A stretch of 64,000 nt of DNA, taken from assembly GCA_016840515.1 (NCBI GenBank), contig JAEOSF010000005.1, positions 1 through 64,000 of the forward strand, in the 5' to 3' direction. A program made the position numbers and the translations under genes. A model generated the notes under the pieces. The model made no database searches. It saw only the letters and a list, made by a program, of their open reading frames with translations, and was not told the DNA's origin. The first letter of the stretch is position 1. Each line of letters opens with the position of its first letter. This stretch comes from Candidatus Borrarchaeum yapensis (lineage in GTDB: Archaea > Asgardarchaeota > Sifarchaeia > Borrarchaeales > Borrarchaeaceae). This document shows, in pieces, positions 36,299 to 48,554 of the stretch.

Positions 36299-37924
36299 AT
36301 GTACCTCTCAAATGAGTCTCTAGAAAAAATTGTAGATTATTTTAAGAACCTCCAATTTTCTCAAAAGGATGCTAGTTCTTTAACTCTCTTTCTACTTTTT
36401 AAAGCAGCTGGTATCTCAAATAAACTGCAGACGATAAAAACATCAGAGTGGCAGGAAAATTTCGAAAATGCAGTAAATTTATTAATGTCGTTTTACGCGC
36501 CTTGGGAAAAATTGCCAAAGAAGTATTATCTGGTATTCCCTTTCGATCTAACTTGGAGAAAGGGTCAAAGTGGATCTATTGGCGATTGCAAAAGATGGAT
36601 ACGTCCATCAAATATCGCAAATCTTCTAAGAAACGCTCCCGAAAAGTACAACTGGATTTCTATCGAACGTGAAAATGAGGAAGAAGTCTATAGGCTCTCT
36701 CCTGATTATTTAAACGCGTTACAAATAATCTCTGATGGAAATGAGAAACTAGATATTAATTATATGGCTGGATGGGCTTTAAAATATTTTAATTTTAAGG
36801 AATTAAGTTCCGAAATCACATCAGATTTTAGTTTTACGAAGGTTGCAACCAGTCTGTTCCAGAAGATATTCAATATCACGCCAGGTGAGGAGAGAACAAT
36901 CTTTTTTAACGCTCAGAACATGTTGGATTATTCTGAAGTTGAACCTGATTTTGAAAAATATATGAGAGAAAAGATATCTTACATGGATGACCCCGCTGCC
37001 AGAGATTTTACTGAAGATCAGGCGGAAATAAATATTTCTGGGGACGTGGTTAAAAGAGTCTTACATCCGATCCTAGAAAACATTTCCTTAGAGGAAGTAA
37101 AACAAATATTATTGACATCATATCAAATAATACTTTTTGGACCTCCTGGAACGGGCAAAACGTTCACAGCAAGGAATTTAAAGCAGTTTTTTGATGATTT
37201 CTGCGATGTACAATTTCATCCGAATTATGGGTATGAAGAATTTATTGGAGCAATTAGACCAGAGGCAGGAAAATTAGTTCCAGTCCCCGGCATTTTAACT
37301 AACTTCTTAGAGAATAAGGTTAATAAGAATCCGAATAATAACTATTTATTAATCATTGATGAAATTAACAGAGGGAATCTCTCAAAAATCTTTGGAGAAG
37401 TTATTTCCTGTTTAGATCGAGATAGTAATCCTGTCATATTAGCATTTGATCCAGAACAGAAATTAAGTCTTCCGACAAATTTGTTTATTGTAGGTACAAT
37501 GAACAGTACTGATCGTTCAATTGCCATTGTTGATTATGCCCTCAGAAGACGATTTGAATTTATTCGTTTTTCACCAGACATTGAGTTGCTCAAACTGGTC
37601 ACAAATGAAACCTCTCCAGATCTAGAAGGGATATCCATAATTAATTTCTTCTCAAAAATAAACGAACAATTACATATGCATTTAGGAAAAGAATTTTGCT
37701 TGGGCCACACTTATTTCATGCCAAAACGAATAGAACAGTCGCAATACTACGTATGGACAATAAAAGAACTTGAACGTACTTTTAATTATTCTATACTTCC
37801 AATTATTGAAGAATACTGTTTTGAAAATGAACAAATGCTAATCTCTATATTTGGAAATGAATTACCGCAAAGATTAAAAAATGACTCATTTAAAGACGCA
37901 TTACAAGACTATCTTGGAGTCTGA
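36299..37924 (+). CDS. mcrB: McrB-type GTP-dependent AAA+ restriction subunit
   Basis: About 541 residues. The N-terminal ~245 residues have no recognised modified-base reader and may recognise DNA. The AAA+ core has LFGPPGTGKTFTARN (Walker A), VQFHPNYGYEEFIGAIRP (McrB-specific), LLIIDEINRGNLSKIFGE (Walker B), VGTMNSTDRSIA (the MNxxDRS GTP signature) and YALRRRFEF. McrB translocates DNA by GTP hydrolysis with McrC. ATG at 36299 is preferred to GTG 36290. A TATA-like TTTAAAATA at 36241-36249 suggests a short leader. mcrC follows. Confidence 0.92.
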   Translation: MYLSNESLEKIVDYFKNLQFSQKDASSLTLFLLFKAAGISNKLQTIKTSEWQENFENAVNLLMSFYAPWEKLPKKYYLVFPFDLTWRKGQSGSIGDCKRWIRPSNIANLLRNAPEKYNWISIERENEEEVYRLSPDYLNALQIISDGNEKLDINYMAGWALKYFNFKELSSEITSDFSFTKVATSLFQKIFNITPGEERTIFFNAQNMLDYSEVEPDFEKYMREKISYMDDPAARDFTEDQAEINISGDVVKRVLHPILENISLEEVKQILLTSYQIILFGPPGTGKTFTARNLKQFFDDFCDVQFHPNYGYEEFIGAIRPEAGKLVPVPGILTNFLENKVNKNPNNNYLLIIDEINRGNLSKIFGEVISCLDRDSNPVILAFDPEQKLSLPTNLFIVGTMNSTDRSIAIVDYALRRRFEFIRFSPDIELLKLVTNETSPDLEGISIINFFSKINEQLHMHLGKEFCLGHTYFMPKRIEQSQYYVWTIKELERTFNYSILPIIEEYCFENEQMLISIFGNELPQRLKNDSFKDALQDYLGV

Positions 37925-37945
37925 AAGACGATTTAGAGATCAAAG

Positions 37946-37985
37946 AGAATATCTGGAGGTCTAAAAGAATATCTAGAGGCCTAAA
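37946..37985 (+). repeat. 20-base tandem duplication between mcrB and mcrC
   Basis: Two adjacent 20-base units (37946-37965 and 37966-37985), each AGAATATCTNGAGGNCTAA plus one base, with two substitutions. Each carries a potential ribosome site (GGAGG, then AGAGG). The reading frame of mcrC is open across both copies back to 37894 but has no ATG, GTG or TTG until 38041, so the duplication may have disturbed the original start. Confidence 0.7.
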
Positions 37986-38040
37986 TACCCTTTGGATCAC
38001 CCAAGGAAAAACTTTTGCAATTGGAGCAGAAGATATTCCC

Positions 38041-39231
38041 GTGTTAGAAACAGTCAATTTAAATTATAAAAATATGTGGAACAAAAATGCGTTAAACATT
38101 GCAAAATCAAGAGGTACTGTAACTTTTCAGAGCGAAGTAGTAGGAATAATTAGATTAAAAGAAAAAACCATAATTATAGCCCCTTCTCTTCCTGGCGTGT
38201 TTTTTGACTATGTACTAAGGATGTGGCTATTTGTCAATCTGAGGTATAAAAAATTTGAAATTCCGCGGCAGTATTCTCTTAGTGCAACTTCATTTGGGCC
38301 AGATATCTCAGAAATCTTTGTCAATGAACTGACTCTTTTAACGCAAAAAGGTCTGTCTGGTGACTACATAGAAATTAACAGGAACGCAAAATATGTTCGG
38401 GGGAAAATAAATTACAAAAACTATTTTATCTTGAGACCACATGGTCTACTAAATTGTACAATGGATGAATTTTCTTTAGATCATAAGTTAAATCAATTAA
38501 TCTATCATTGCCTGCTAAAAGTGAGGCATCTTTCAAATGACAACAAAATACTAAATCGGATTTCTTATTTATTGAACTTTTTCAAAAATCTAACATATTT
38601 TCCTCATTTCTCTGTTCAGGAAATCGATTCTATTCAATTGAATCGAGAGACTTCGTATTATGAAAAAGTGCTCGAATTATGTAAGATAATTTTAAAAAAT
38701 TTAACAATTTCAATTTTAGGGTATAATCTTGAAGGATATTCATTTTTAGTAGATTTTAATTTGCTATTTGAAGATTTTATTAAAAAAGTACTCTTTACTC
38801 ACTCAAGAGAAAATGAATTTTCTTCTTGGAAAGACTTCAAAGTTTTTGGAAGATATAAAGCTCATGACGAAAGAATAAAGGAGAAAAAATGCCTGCCAGA
38901 TCTCTTCTATAGATATAACGCAAGTGACAACTCAGCTAAATTTGTGATTGACATAAAAAACAAATTTGGTGACCCTTTTTCGAATGAGGATATCTATCAA
39001 GTTGTATTTTACTCTATGTTTTTAAATACTAACAAGGTAATCCTTATCTACCCTTCAGTAACAAGAAAAAAAGCGATACTATTCAGATTTAAATTTCAAG
39101 AAAAAGAGTTTCATCTTTATGCTGTTTTTTTCAATATAGCGGGAGAAGAACAAACTTTTGTCACGCAACTTAATAATTTTGTAGATTCAATTTATGAGAT
39201 CGTTACGGAGCGTTATACTGGTTTTAGGTGA
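38041..39231 (+). CDS. mcrC: McrC-type restriction endonuclease subunit
   Basis: At least 396 residues. SRGTVTFQSEVVGIIRLKEK is the N-terminal McrB-contact region. The C-terminal half contains LPDLFYRY, FVIDIKNKFGD and IYQVVFYSMFL, the PD-(D/E)XK nuclease core (Asp, then D-I-K) of the McrBC subunit family. GTG at 38041 is the first canonical start, but the upstream in-frame sequence (LWITQGKTFAIGAEDIP) looks coding, so translation may begin earlier at a non-standard codon. It follows mcrB by 116 bases and precedes a mismatch glycosylase. Confidence 0.85.
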   Translation: MLETVNLNYKNMWNKNALNIAKSRGTVTFQSEVVGIIRLKEKTIIIAPSLPGVFFDYVLRMWLFVNLRYKKFEIPRQYSLSATSFGPDISEIFVNELTLLTQKGLSGDYIEINRNAKYVRGKINYKNYFILRPHGLLNCTMDEFSLDHKLNQLIYHCLLKVRHLSNDNKILNRISYLLNFFKNLTYFPHFSVQEIDSIQLNRETSYYEKVLELCKIILKNLTISILGYNLEGYSFLVDFNLLFEDFIKKVLFTHSRENEFSSWKDFKVFGRYKAHDERIKEKKCLPDLFYRYNASDNSAKFVIDIKNKFGDPFSNEDIYQVVFYSMFLNTNKVILIYPSVTRKKAILFRFKFQEKEFHLYAVFFNIAGEEQTFVTQLNNFVDSIYEIVTERYTGFR

Positions 39232-39457
39232 TAATGCAATAAAATGATCTGATTTATACTAAATACTTAATCACCTCTCCGCAATTTCAAAAGTTGCTCT
39301 TGTTGTCTAATGATGTTGCAATATTATATATTTATTATTTGGAATCATTTTTTATTGTAAATTACCTTATAACGCTCCACAAGACATTTCATTTGAAAAA
39401 AGAATATTGAAATTTTTTGTTAAAAAAAATCATGCAACTTGAACAGGAGGTCCTCTT

Positions 39458-40096
39458 TTGAAGGAGAAGGAAACTAAAAAAGATATTTCAGTGCAGTTAA
39501 TTAACTGGTATAAAAAGAAGGGCAGGAAACTGCCTTGGCGTGACGATTCTAGAAATGGATATGAGATTTTAATTGCGGAAGTACTCCTTCAAAGGACAAC
39601 CGCAGTTAGTGTGAACAAAATCTACGAAAAATTTCTGAAAAGATTTCCAAATTTTGAAACAATATTTTTGTCCAATGAGAAAGAACTTTTGAAAATAATC
39701 AGTAACTTAGGATTCCATTTTAGGACAAAGGTGCTAAAGCGTATTGCTCAACAGTTGAAACAACGAAATTATGAAATACCTAAAGAGAAAGAAGAATTAC
39801 TTAAACTATATGGAATTGGGGACTACATGGCTAGCGCTATAAGAGTATTCATGTTTAACATCAATGATCCAATTCTAGATTCAAATATGAGACGTATTTC
39901 TGAGAGGTTCTGGGGATGCGAAAATGATGAAGAGATGAAAGCACAATTATTTGAACTGGCTGAAGAACTCCCAAAAGTAACTTATTGTGCATTACTTGAT
40001 CTTTGTTGGTTCATTTGCCGAGCAAAACCAAAGTGTTCTATATGTCCAATTAACAGACACTGTTTGTTTTTTAAGAAATCAAAGAAGAAAAATTAA
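39458..40096 (+). CDS. Mig-type T/G mismatch DNA glycosylase (HhH-GPD, 4Fe-4S)
   Basis: A 212-residue HhH-GPD glycosylase. EVLLQRTTAVSVNKIY (Glu41) and LYGIGDYMASAI with Tyr123 in place of the EndoIII lysine or MutY serine match the Mig.MthI thymine glycosylase type. ILDSNMRRI contains catalytic Asp141. C187-X5-C193-X2-C196-X5-C202 forms the [4Fe-4S] loop. It would remove T from G/T mismatches arising from 5-methylcytosine deamination. The adjacent convergent gene is a C5-cytosine methyltransferase, as in Methanothermobacter. The two stop codons share the palindrome TTAA. TTG at 39458 follows AGGAGG. Confidence 0.9.
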   Translation: MKEKETKKDISVQLINWYKKKGRKLPWRDDSRNGYEILIAEVLLQRTTAVSVNKIYEKFLKRFPNFETIFLSNEKELLKIISNLGFHFRTKVLKRIAQQLKQRNYEIPKEKEELLKLYGIGDYMASAIRVFMFNINDPILDSNMRRISERFWGCENDEEMKAQLFELAEELPKVTYCALLDLCWFICRAKPKCSICPINRHCLFFKKSKKKN

Positions 40097-41226
40097 ATGA
40101 ATTGACGAAGTTTCACTTGGGACTTAATTTTTGGCTCTAAGGTTACTAATTGCTTTTTAATAACTTTTGCAATTTCATATCCAAGTTTTGGTGGTACTGC
40201 ATTTCCTACTTGTCTATAGCATTCAGTTATTTCGCCAATGAATTCAAAATCATCAGGAAAAGTCTGAATACGGGCACATTCTCGGACTGTAAATCGACGG
40301 TTCTTAAAGGGGTGAATTGCAGTGCAATGAGTAGGATTCATTGTTGCAGAAACAGTACCTGTTGGTTTATTGTATTCTGGTCGTTTATAAAAGGCGGGGC
40401 TTTTATAGTATTTAAGATTGTCCTTAATCTTTTTTAATCGTTTTGTTAAATATTTATAGGGAATGTCCTTCCAATTTCCTCCTGGAGGGACGTGTTGTAC
40501 AATCTTAAAGTCAGATGGGGACAATGGTTTGTAAACATGATTTTTTATCTTTTGTCCAGTTATTGAATCAGGATCTGGTAAGTCATCAATTACGTCTTTT
40601 AACGTAACTATCCGATTAATTAGTGGAGGAAATAAGACTTCTAATTTAAGTCTGTTACCTATAATGAAAATTCGTTTTCTTCTTTGGGGTACTCCATATT
40701 TTGAGGCATCTAATAGTTTTGCTTTAACCGTATATCCAATTTTTGTGAGGTCACTAATAATTTTATCAAGAACTAATCCCCCTTCTGGATGTTTCATGGA
40801 TCTAATCCCGAGCACATTTTCGCCCACAAAGAATTTTGGACGCTTTTCTTGTATTATTCTAATCATTTCCCAAGCCAGACTATTTCGAGGATCGTAAACT
40901 CTTCTTTTTCCAGCTGAAGAAAATCCTTGGCAAGGAAAACCGCCAGTAATTACGTCAGGATTATTCGGGATCATATCGCGAGTTATATTTCGGACGTCAA
41001 TATTTTGCGCTTCGCAGTCAAAGTTATGATTAAAGGTTCTTAGTGCCCATTCATTGTTATCACATGCCCAAATAACCCTAAAACCCGCCTTTAAAAACCC
41101 TAAATCCATTCCTCCGGCACCGCAAAATAGGGAAACCACCGTAGGGTGATTTGATAAGTCATTTCGATTAGATAATAATAGATTTTCGACCACTTTCGCT
41201 TCCTTATCCATTCTTTTATGAGTCAT
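40093..41226 (-). CDS. DNA (cytosine-5)-methyltransferase
   Basis: A 377-residue C5-MTase with all key motifs in order: I VSLFCGAGGMDLGF, IV ITGGFPCQGFSS (nucleophile Cys99), VI FVGENV, VIII PQRRKRIFIIG, IX RECARIQTFPDDF and X QVGNAVPP. The region between VIII and IX is the target-recognition domain; the target is unknown. It methylates one cytosine of a recognition site and here probably protects host DNA from the neighbouring McrBC-type nuclease. ATG 41226 has only a weak ribosome site. Confidence 0.95.
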   Translation of the reverse strand: MTHKRMDKEAKVVENLLLSNRNDLSNHPTVVSLFCGAGGMDLGFLKAGFRVIWACDNNEWALRTFNHNFDCEAQNIDVRNITRDMIPNNPDVITGGFPCQGFSSAGKRRVYDPRNSLAWEMIRIIQEKRPKFFVGENVLGIRSMKHPEGGLVLDKIISDLTKIGYTVKAKLLDASKYGVPQRRKRIFIIGNRLKLEVLFPPLINRIVTLKDVIDDLPDPDSITGQKIKNHVYKPLSPSDFKIVQHVPPGGNWKDIPYKYLTKRLKKIKDNLKYYKSPAFYKRPEYNKPTGTVSATMNPTHCTAIHPFKNRRFTVRECARIQTFPDDFEFIGEITECYRQVGNAVPPKLGYEIAKVIKKQLVTLEPKIKSQVKLRQFI

Positions 41227-41472
41227 TTTATTTCTCAGTTTATCAAGATTTCGACCTTTACATATACCATTTTATCTTATTTAAACAAATCGCATCCCTT
41301 GAAAGCGAAAGTTAACTAAACAGAAAAAAAATCTCCCGTCAAAATTCCTTATAATACTAAGTGAAAGATAAAAGTGCTGAAAACAGGCAAGACATACAAA
41401 TAATGTATTCTTCTCTTTTAAAAGATTTCATTTGGAAAAAATTTGAAAAAAATAACTTTGATGAACTCTTTG

Positions 41473-41889
41473 TTACCCCGATGACTGTTTAAAAATTTCT
41501 TCGAAATCCTTTTGGCTTATTTCAGTTAAATATCTTTGCATTCCAACTTTAATAAGTTTCTGCATCGCTATAGAGTATTTTTCAAGAAACTTAGAAAATA
41601 CATTGAATTTTATCGGTTTCGGAAGTTCGGTAATCTTTTCGAGATCCACAATTATTTGATTTTCTCTTACATAAGCCTTTGATTTAACTCTTGATAGGCC
41701 GATAATACTACTTTTTTTTTCCTTATCTTTCGTCATCTGAGTGATCAGATAGTGGATAACAATATCGCCCCTATCAATTCCTTTAAACATGGTCGCATAT
41801 CTTTTCTTATTAGGTGCGTAAAGACCTCTTTTTCCCTTTAAAAGCAAATCCCAACTCCAACCATCCGATACTTCAATCCAATATTTCAT
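41473..41889 (-). CDS. Small PUA/EVE-like domain protein
   Basis: A 138-residue protein starting MKYWIEVSDGWSWDLLLKGK, with RGDIVIHYLIT and IIGLSRVKSKAY, and a helical C-terminus. The pattern of an aromatic start, GD-x-hhhY and hhGhxxhxS resembles EVE/PUA-like domains that bind modified bases and are frequent in restriction systems. Placement beside the C5-methyltransferase fits a 5mC reader. The assignment is by resemblance only and may be wrong. Confidence 0.5.
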   Translation of the reverse strand: MKYWIEVSDGWSWDLLLKGKRGLYAPNKKRYATMFKGIDRGDIVIHYLITQMTKDKEKKSSIIGLSRVKSKAYVRENQIIVDLEKITELPKPIKFNVFSKFLEKYSIAMQKLIKVGMQRYLTEISQKDFEEIFKQSSG

Positions 41890-41974
41890 CTAAGATCACG
41901 AACATATTCTGTTAATCAATAACTATGACTTCTTTTTTTGTCATATGAAAGATTAAGTTATCTCCAGCTTTCAA

Positions 41975-42193
41975 TTGTACCCATCTATTTTAAAATTCTT
42001 GGCTACTCCCCAAGTTTTGAGTGAAAAGATCGATTTTCACTCCTTAGCGTGTGACCTTGAGCAGCGTCAAAACTCTCTCTATGCACTATATTCCTATATC
42101 AACAAGTCGCGGGAACTGAAAAATGTGAATGAGGCATTAGCGTATGGCTTTTCATCGCTCAAAAATCATTTGCTATTAATGGATTTAGTATAA
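41975..42193 (+). CDS. Small protein of unknown function (weak)
   Basis: A frame of up to 72 codons from TTG 41975; the helical segment LEQRQNSLYALYSYINKSRE then NVNEALAYGFSSLKNHLLLM looks protein-like. There is no clear ribosome site. It is followed 19 bases later by a strong site (AAGGAAGG) and ATG 42213. I recognise no family; it may be a relic of a longer gene. Confidence 0.3.
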   Translation: MYPSILKFLATPQVLSEKIDFHSLACDLEQRQNSLYALYSYINKSRELKNVNEALAYGFSSLKNHLLLMDLV

Positions 42194-42212
42194 ATTAAAG
42201 GAAGGTAAAAAA

Positions 42213-42361
42213 ATGCTTCAATTTATGCTCATCATTTTTATGGCCGTGGGCAAATACTCGCACTACAAGGCGGAATGTTCCTCGCAACACGCGGAGAACA
42301 CATTCTTGTGCATGAGACTGCACCTGAGAGGTCTAACGCCTTCTACGATGGGAATGGATGA
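42213..42361 (+). other. G+C-rich island: frameshifted small gene or structured RNA
   Basis: A strong ribosome site (AAGGAAGG) precedes ATG 42213, but that frame runs antisense into the aldolase. The frame one base earlier (from 42212) reads like protein: IYAHHFYGRGQILALQGG then ATRGEHILVHETAPERSN, stopping at 42359. Its codons are far more G+C-rich than neighbours. The two frames could be joined by one frameshift near the T-run at 42235-42239, or the island could be an RNA gene. No known RNA family is evident. Confidence 0.3.
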
Positions 42362-42382
42362 CAGGTACGGGGACGAGAAAAG

Positions 42383-45275
<2,893 letters not shown>

Positions 45276-45443
45276 CTCAAATGTCGTTTATCATCATTAT
45301 TTAAAGTTTTACTTATCTTTTTGGTTTTAATATATCCCTCAATGAGCTGATAAATCGCTACTATAATATCGAAATTCTTATATGCACTTACAGTACATCA
45401 TCGGAAAAGAATTGAGTTTAAATAAATTAAGGAAGTCGTTTTT

Positions 45444-46127
45444 ATGGAAGTAATCGATCCTATCCCTTTCGAATTGGATGTTGATGATTTACTGGAAACA
45501 CTAGGTAAGAGAAGGATAAGAGAAAAAGATGTTGTACCGCTTATAGATGAATGTCTAGAACTAATTGAGCCAAAAGCTGTATACAAGTTCGTGCAAGTAA
45601 CCAAGGTTAATAATTCCGAGATCCAAGTAGACAATGGATACAGTATAAAGAGTATAATCCTTGGAGACTCAGTAGAAAATGATCAAACAATTGTTCCTCA
45701 TGTTGTTACAATAGGATCTCAACTTGAAACATATACATCAAAAGAGTCAAAGATTAATATCCTTAAAGCATTCGTTATGGAGCAGATAGCAGATTATGCT
45801 TTAGATAAGGCAAGGCTTTATGTAAGTTCTCTAGCGAAGGAGAAACTAGGTAACAATATAAACAATTTTTCACCAGGAACAGGTACAGGTAAACTCTTTA
45901 ATATCAATCAGCAAGAAGTATTATTTAAGATCATAGATCCAAATACAATCGGAGTCCGTCTTACGCCAACTTATTTAATGTTGCCCAAAAAATCAATCTC
46001 AGGAGTTTTTGCTGCAACTCCTAATGAATATGTGGCGTGTGAATACTGCCCTCGTAAGTGTGAACATAGAAGGAAAGAGTACAGCGGCGAGTATATTGGT
46101 CACCAATGTGAACAAGACACCTATTGA
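45444..46127 (+). CDS. B12-dependent methionine synthase activation-domain protein
   Basis: A 227-residue stand-alone version of the MetH reactivation (Met_synt_B12) domain. FSPGTGTGKLFNINQQEVLF, IGVRLTPTYLMLPKKSISGV and the C-terminal ACEYCPRKCEHRRK are characteristic. In MetH this domain binds S-adenosylmethionine for reductive methylation of Co(II). Stand-alone archaeal copies sit in corrinoid methyltransferase clusters. It is divergent from the RACo gene, so both may serve reactivation. AAGGAAG precedes ATG 45444. Confidence 0.85.
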   Translation: MEVIDPIPFELDVDDLLETLGKRRIREKDVVPLIDECLELIEPKAVYKFVQVTKVNNSEIQVDNGYSIKSIILGDSVENDQTIVPHVVTIGSQLETYTSKESKINILKAFVMEQIADYALDKARLYVSSLAKEKLGNNINNFSPGTGTGKLFNINQQEVLFKIIDPNTIGVRLTPTYLMLPKKSISGVFAATPNEYVACEYCPRKCEHRRKEYSGEYIGHQCEQDTY

Positions 46128-46233
46128 GCTCGAAATGATTTCTTTGTTCAGTTTTCATTAATGATAAAAGCACCTTTAAAGAAATCAAGTATTGTTTGTG
46201 AAATAGGAAGCCAGTATCTTGTAGTAGTTTCGT

Positions 46234-47166
46234 TCAAGAGCCATACCATCCCCCTTTTATATACTGATAGGCTTGGATAGCGGCATTAACACCTTCACCA
46301 ACTACTATCGCTAACTGAGCTTCACTTCCAGTAATATCTCCTGCAGCATAAATTCCAAGTATATTTGTTTCATTCTTTTTATTGACAATAATGTATCCAC
46401 GCTCGTCAAGTTCAATGCCCGCTTTTTTGGCTAAGTCGTTGGTTGGAAGGCTCCCGATATGGATAAAAACGCCATCCAGCTCCATTTTTGTTTCTTCACT
46501 TGTATTGATGTTTTTCAGTTTCGCACCAGTAACGCTTTCATCATCGCCAAAGATTTCTGTAACTATAGTATCCCGGATAATCTCGACACCAAGACGCTCT
46601 AAATCCTTTTGCAATGATTCTTTAGCACGTAATTGATCTCTTCTATGGACTAAACGCACCTTAACGTCAATTTCTTTTAAGTATCTTGTATAAGTTGCAG
46701 CGACATCTCCTCCCCCAACTGTTATGACCTTCTTTTTTTTATAAAGTTGACCATCACACGTTGCACAATAACTCACGCCTTTTCCTATATATTCTTTCTC
46801 GCCAGGGATACCTAATCTTCTATAATTTGATCCTGTTGTAAGAATTACAACCTTAGCTTCGTATTCTCCCATCTCACTAACTACCTTCTTTATAGATTGC
46901 GAGAGATCTAAATCACGAACCTCTTCAAATTCAAAGATTTTTGCACCGGCATTCTCTACTTGCTTCACCATGATCTCTGATAGATCTTGTCCTGATATCA
47001 TTTCATATCCAGGGTAGTTTTCAACAACATCCGTGAGGTTTATCTGACCACCAGGAAGTTGTTTATCAAATATCGCAGTGCTTAATCCAAAGCGCCCAGC
47101 ATATATCCCAGCAGCAAGGCCCGCACACCCAGCACCTATGATGATTATGTCAAATTTTTCTGTCAT
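46234..47166 (-). CDS. trxB: Thioredoxin reductase
   Basis: A 310-residue low-Mr flavoprotein. IIGAGCAGLAAGIYAGRFG is the FAD dinucleotide motif. YCATCDG carries the redox CxxC pair. ITVGGGDVAATYTRYLKEI is the NAD(P)-binding loop and IYAAGDITG the second FAD contact. The usual GGGxSA is GGGDVA here, and the first glycine motif has GAGCAG; both occur in archaeal relatives, some of which use other reductants than NADPH. Its neighbours are C1 and corrinoid genes. Confidence 0.93.
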   Translation of the reverse strand: MTEKFDIIIIGAGCAGLAAGIYAGRFGLSTAIFDKQLPGGQINLTDVVENYPGYEMISGQDLSEIMVKQVENAGAKIFEFEEVRDLDLSQSIKKVVSEMGEYEAKVVILTTGSNYRRLGIPGEKEYIGKGVSYCATCDGQLYKKKKVITVGGGDVAATYTRYLKEIDVKVRLVHRRDQLRAKESLQKDLERLGVEIIRDTIVTEIFGDDESVTGAKLKNINTSEETKMELDGVFIHIGSLPTNDLAKKAGIELDERGYIIVNKKNETNILGIYAAGDITGSEAQLAIVVGEGVNAAIQAYQYIKGGWYGS

Positions 47167-47369
47167 ATTAATCCCAGGAGTAAATAATTGTCATCTCTTT
47201 TCTTTTGAGTCATTCTATAATACTCAGAACTTCTATAAAAGTGCTTAGTTAACTTATTTTGTTGTTGAAAGATCGAGAACATTTCTATGATCATTTGAGA
47301 TTCTACTAACTTCTATATATTTATTGAAAAAGAAATAAGCGATTGGTTTGAAGTTATATCGCTCCCGAT

Positions 47370-48200
47370 TTAAATGAGGGATAAATCTTCATAAAGACTG
47401 GTCTTTTTCAATATTTTTCCAAAACGATCATGAGGATCTCTTAAGATCGAATCATTGATTTTTTCAATATTCCTTGCAGTTTGTGCCAGTTCTGCAGCGG
47501 ACTCTGCCAATTCATGTGCACTGATAACACAAGGGATGTACTCTTCTTTTTTCTTAAGAACAAAACAACCTTGATAATTTAATTTATGGACTAGGATATT
47601 CATTTCATAAGCGGCTTTTGCTTTTGCATGAGCATAGGGATTTTTAATCCCAGCATATTGTAGAGCCAGATCAGAATTCACTACTATTTTAGGGATATGG
47701 ATTCCTTTATCTTTCAGACTAGTAATTACTTTATTCAATTCATGTTGCAATAAGCGGATTGTTCCCGATACTGAAAGCACTTTCAATATATTAGCATTAA
47801 ATAATACCATTTCTGTAGAATCAAGTATTGCTCTTTTAGCCCCTAGTATGGGATCGCCCTCCAAGATAATATAACCGATATTGAACGCATCTAATGTTTC
47901 AGTGATCTTTAGATCTTTTGCATCTCCTATCAAGACAATTGGTATGTTTAATTCTTTTAAGATATTTGCAGTTTCTATATTCCGTTTGGAGGAAATATTT
48001 GGTCCTACATAAAGGAGTAAATCTGGGCCAATGGTGACAGCAGTTTCTACAACCTCTCTAATATACTCTAAATGCATCTTTGAGCCAGTACCAAAAGTCC
48101 TTATCATGATATCTTCTCTATGAGCTCTTTCATCTAAAATAACATCAATAACAGTTGATGTAGCGATGTTACCGGCTTTAACGATGGAGATTTTTATCAA
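47370..48200 (-). CDS. mtd: F420-dependent methylenetetrahydromethanopterin dehydrogenase
   Basis: A 276-residue Mtd of standard length. IKISIVKAGNIATS at the start, LLLYVGPNISS, IVLIGDAKDLK, GYIILEGDPILGAKRAILD, STEMVLFNANILKVLS and NPYAHAKAKAAYEMN match the family throughout. It oxidises methylene-H4MPT to methenyl-H4MPT with coenzyme F420. It implies a tetrahydromethanopterin C1 pathway that could take methyl groups from the nearby methyltransferases. TTG at 48200 lies ten bases after GGAGGAG. Confidence 0.93.
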   Translation of the reverse strand: MIKISIVKAGNIATSTVIDVILDERAHREDIMIRTFGTGSKMHLEYIREVVETAVTIGPDLLLYVGPNISSKRNIETANILKELNIPIVLIGDAKDLKITETLDAFNIGYIILEGDPILGAKRAILDSTEMVLFNANILKVLSVSGTIRLLQHELNKVITSLKDKGIHIPKIVVNSDLALQYAGIKNPYAHAKAKAAYEMNILVHKLNYQGCFVLKKKEEYIPCVISAHELAESAAELAQTARNIEKINDSILRDPHDRFGKILKKTSLYEDLSLI

Positions 48201-48277
48201 TTCTTATACGCTCCTCCGTTTTGTGAGGATAATGTCTTCAATAGTTATTGTAAACTAAGTTTATTTGTTGTATCAAC

Positions 48278-48323
48278 TTCAAACTCTATAAAACTATAAT
48301 TTCAAACTATATAAAACTATAAA
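48278..48323. repeat. Two tandem 23-base repeats upstream of mtd
   Basis: TTCAAACTCTATAAAACTATAAT (split as TTCAAACTCTATAA and AACTATAAT) at 48278-48300 is repeated at 48301-48323 with two changes. On the minus strand each unit contains TTTTATA, so both are possible TATA boxes or operator sites for mtd, whose start is 78 bases away. Confidence 0.5.
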
Positions 48324-48554
48324 TTATTTATAAAATATTTGTAGAAAAGCAGTTCTTCAATCTTATTCCTCTAAATTAAATTAAAACTCTTATAAGAGGG
48401 ATTCTATAAACTGTATAAAATATCACGGCTGCGTAAAACCGCTCTAACGGATCTAATGTGAATCACCTCCAGCTTTACATAATAAAAATATCCATCCATA
48501 AATTTGTAAGATTTTGCTTTGGAATTAGGTGTATAATAAGACTTTTATACCGTA

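Noticed and set aside
42240..42380. RNase P or SRP RNA in the G+C-rich island
   Set aside because: The conserved cores of these RNAs are absent.
48278..48323. CRISPR-like repeat
   Set aside because: Only two directly adjacent units without spacers.
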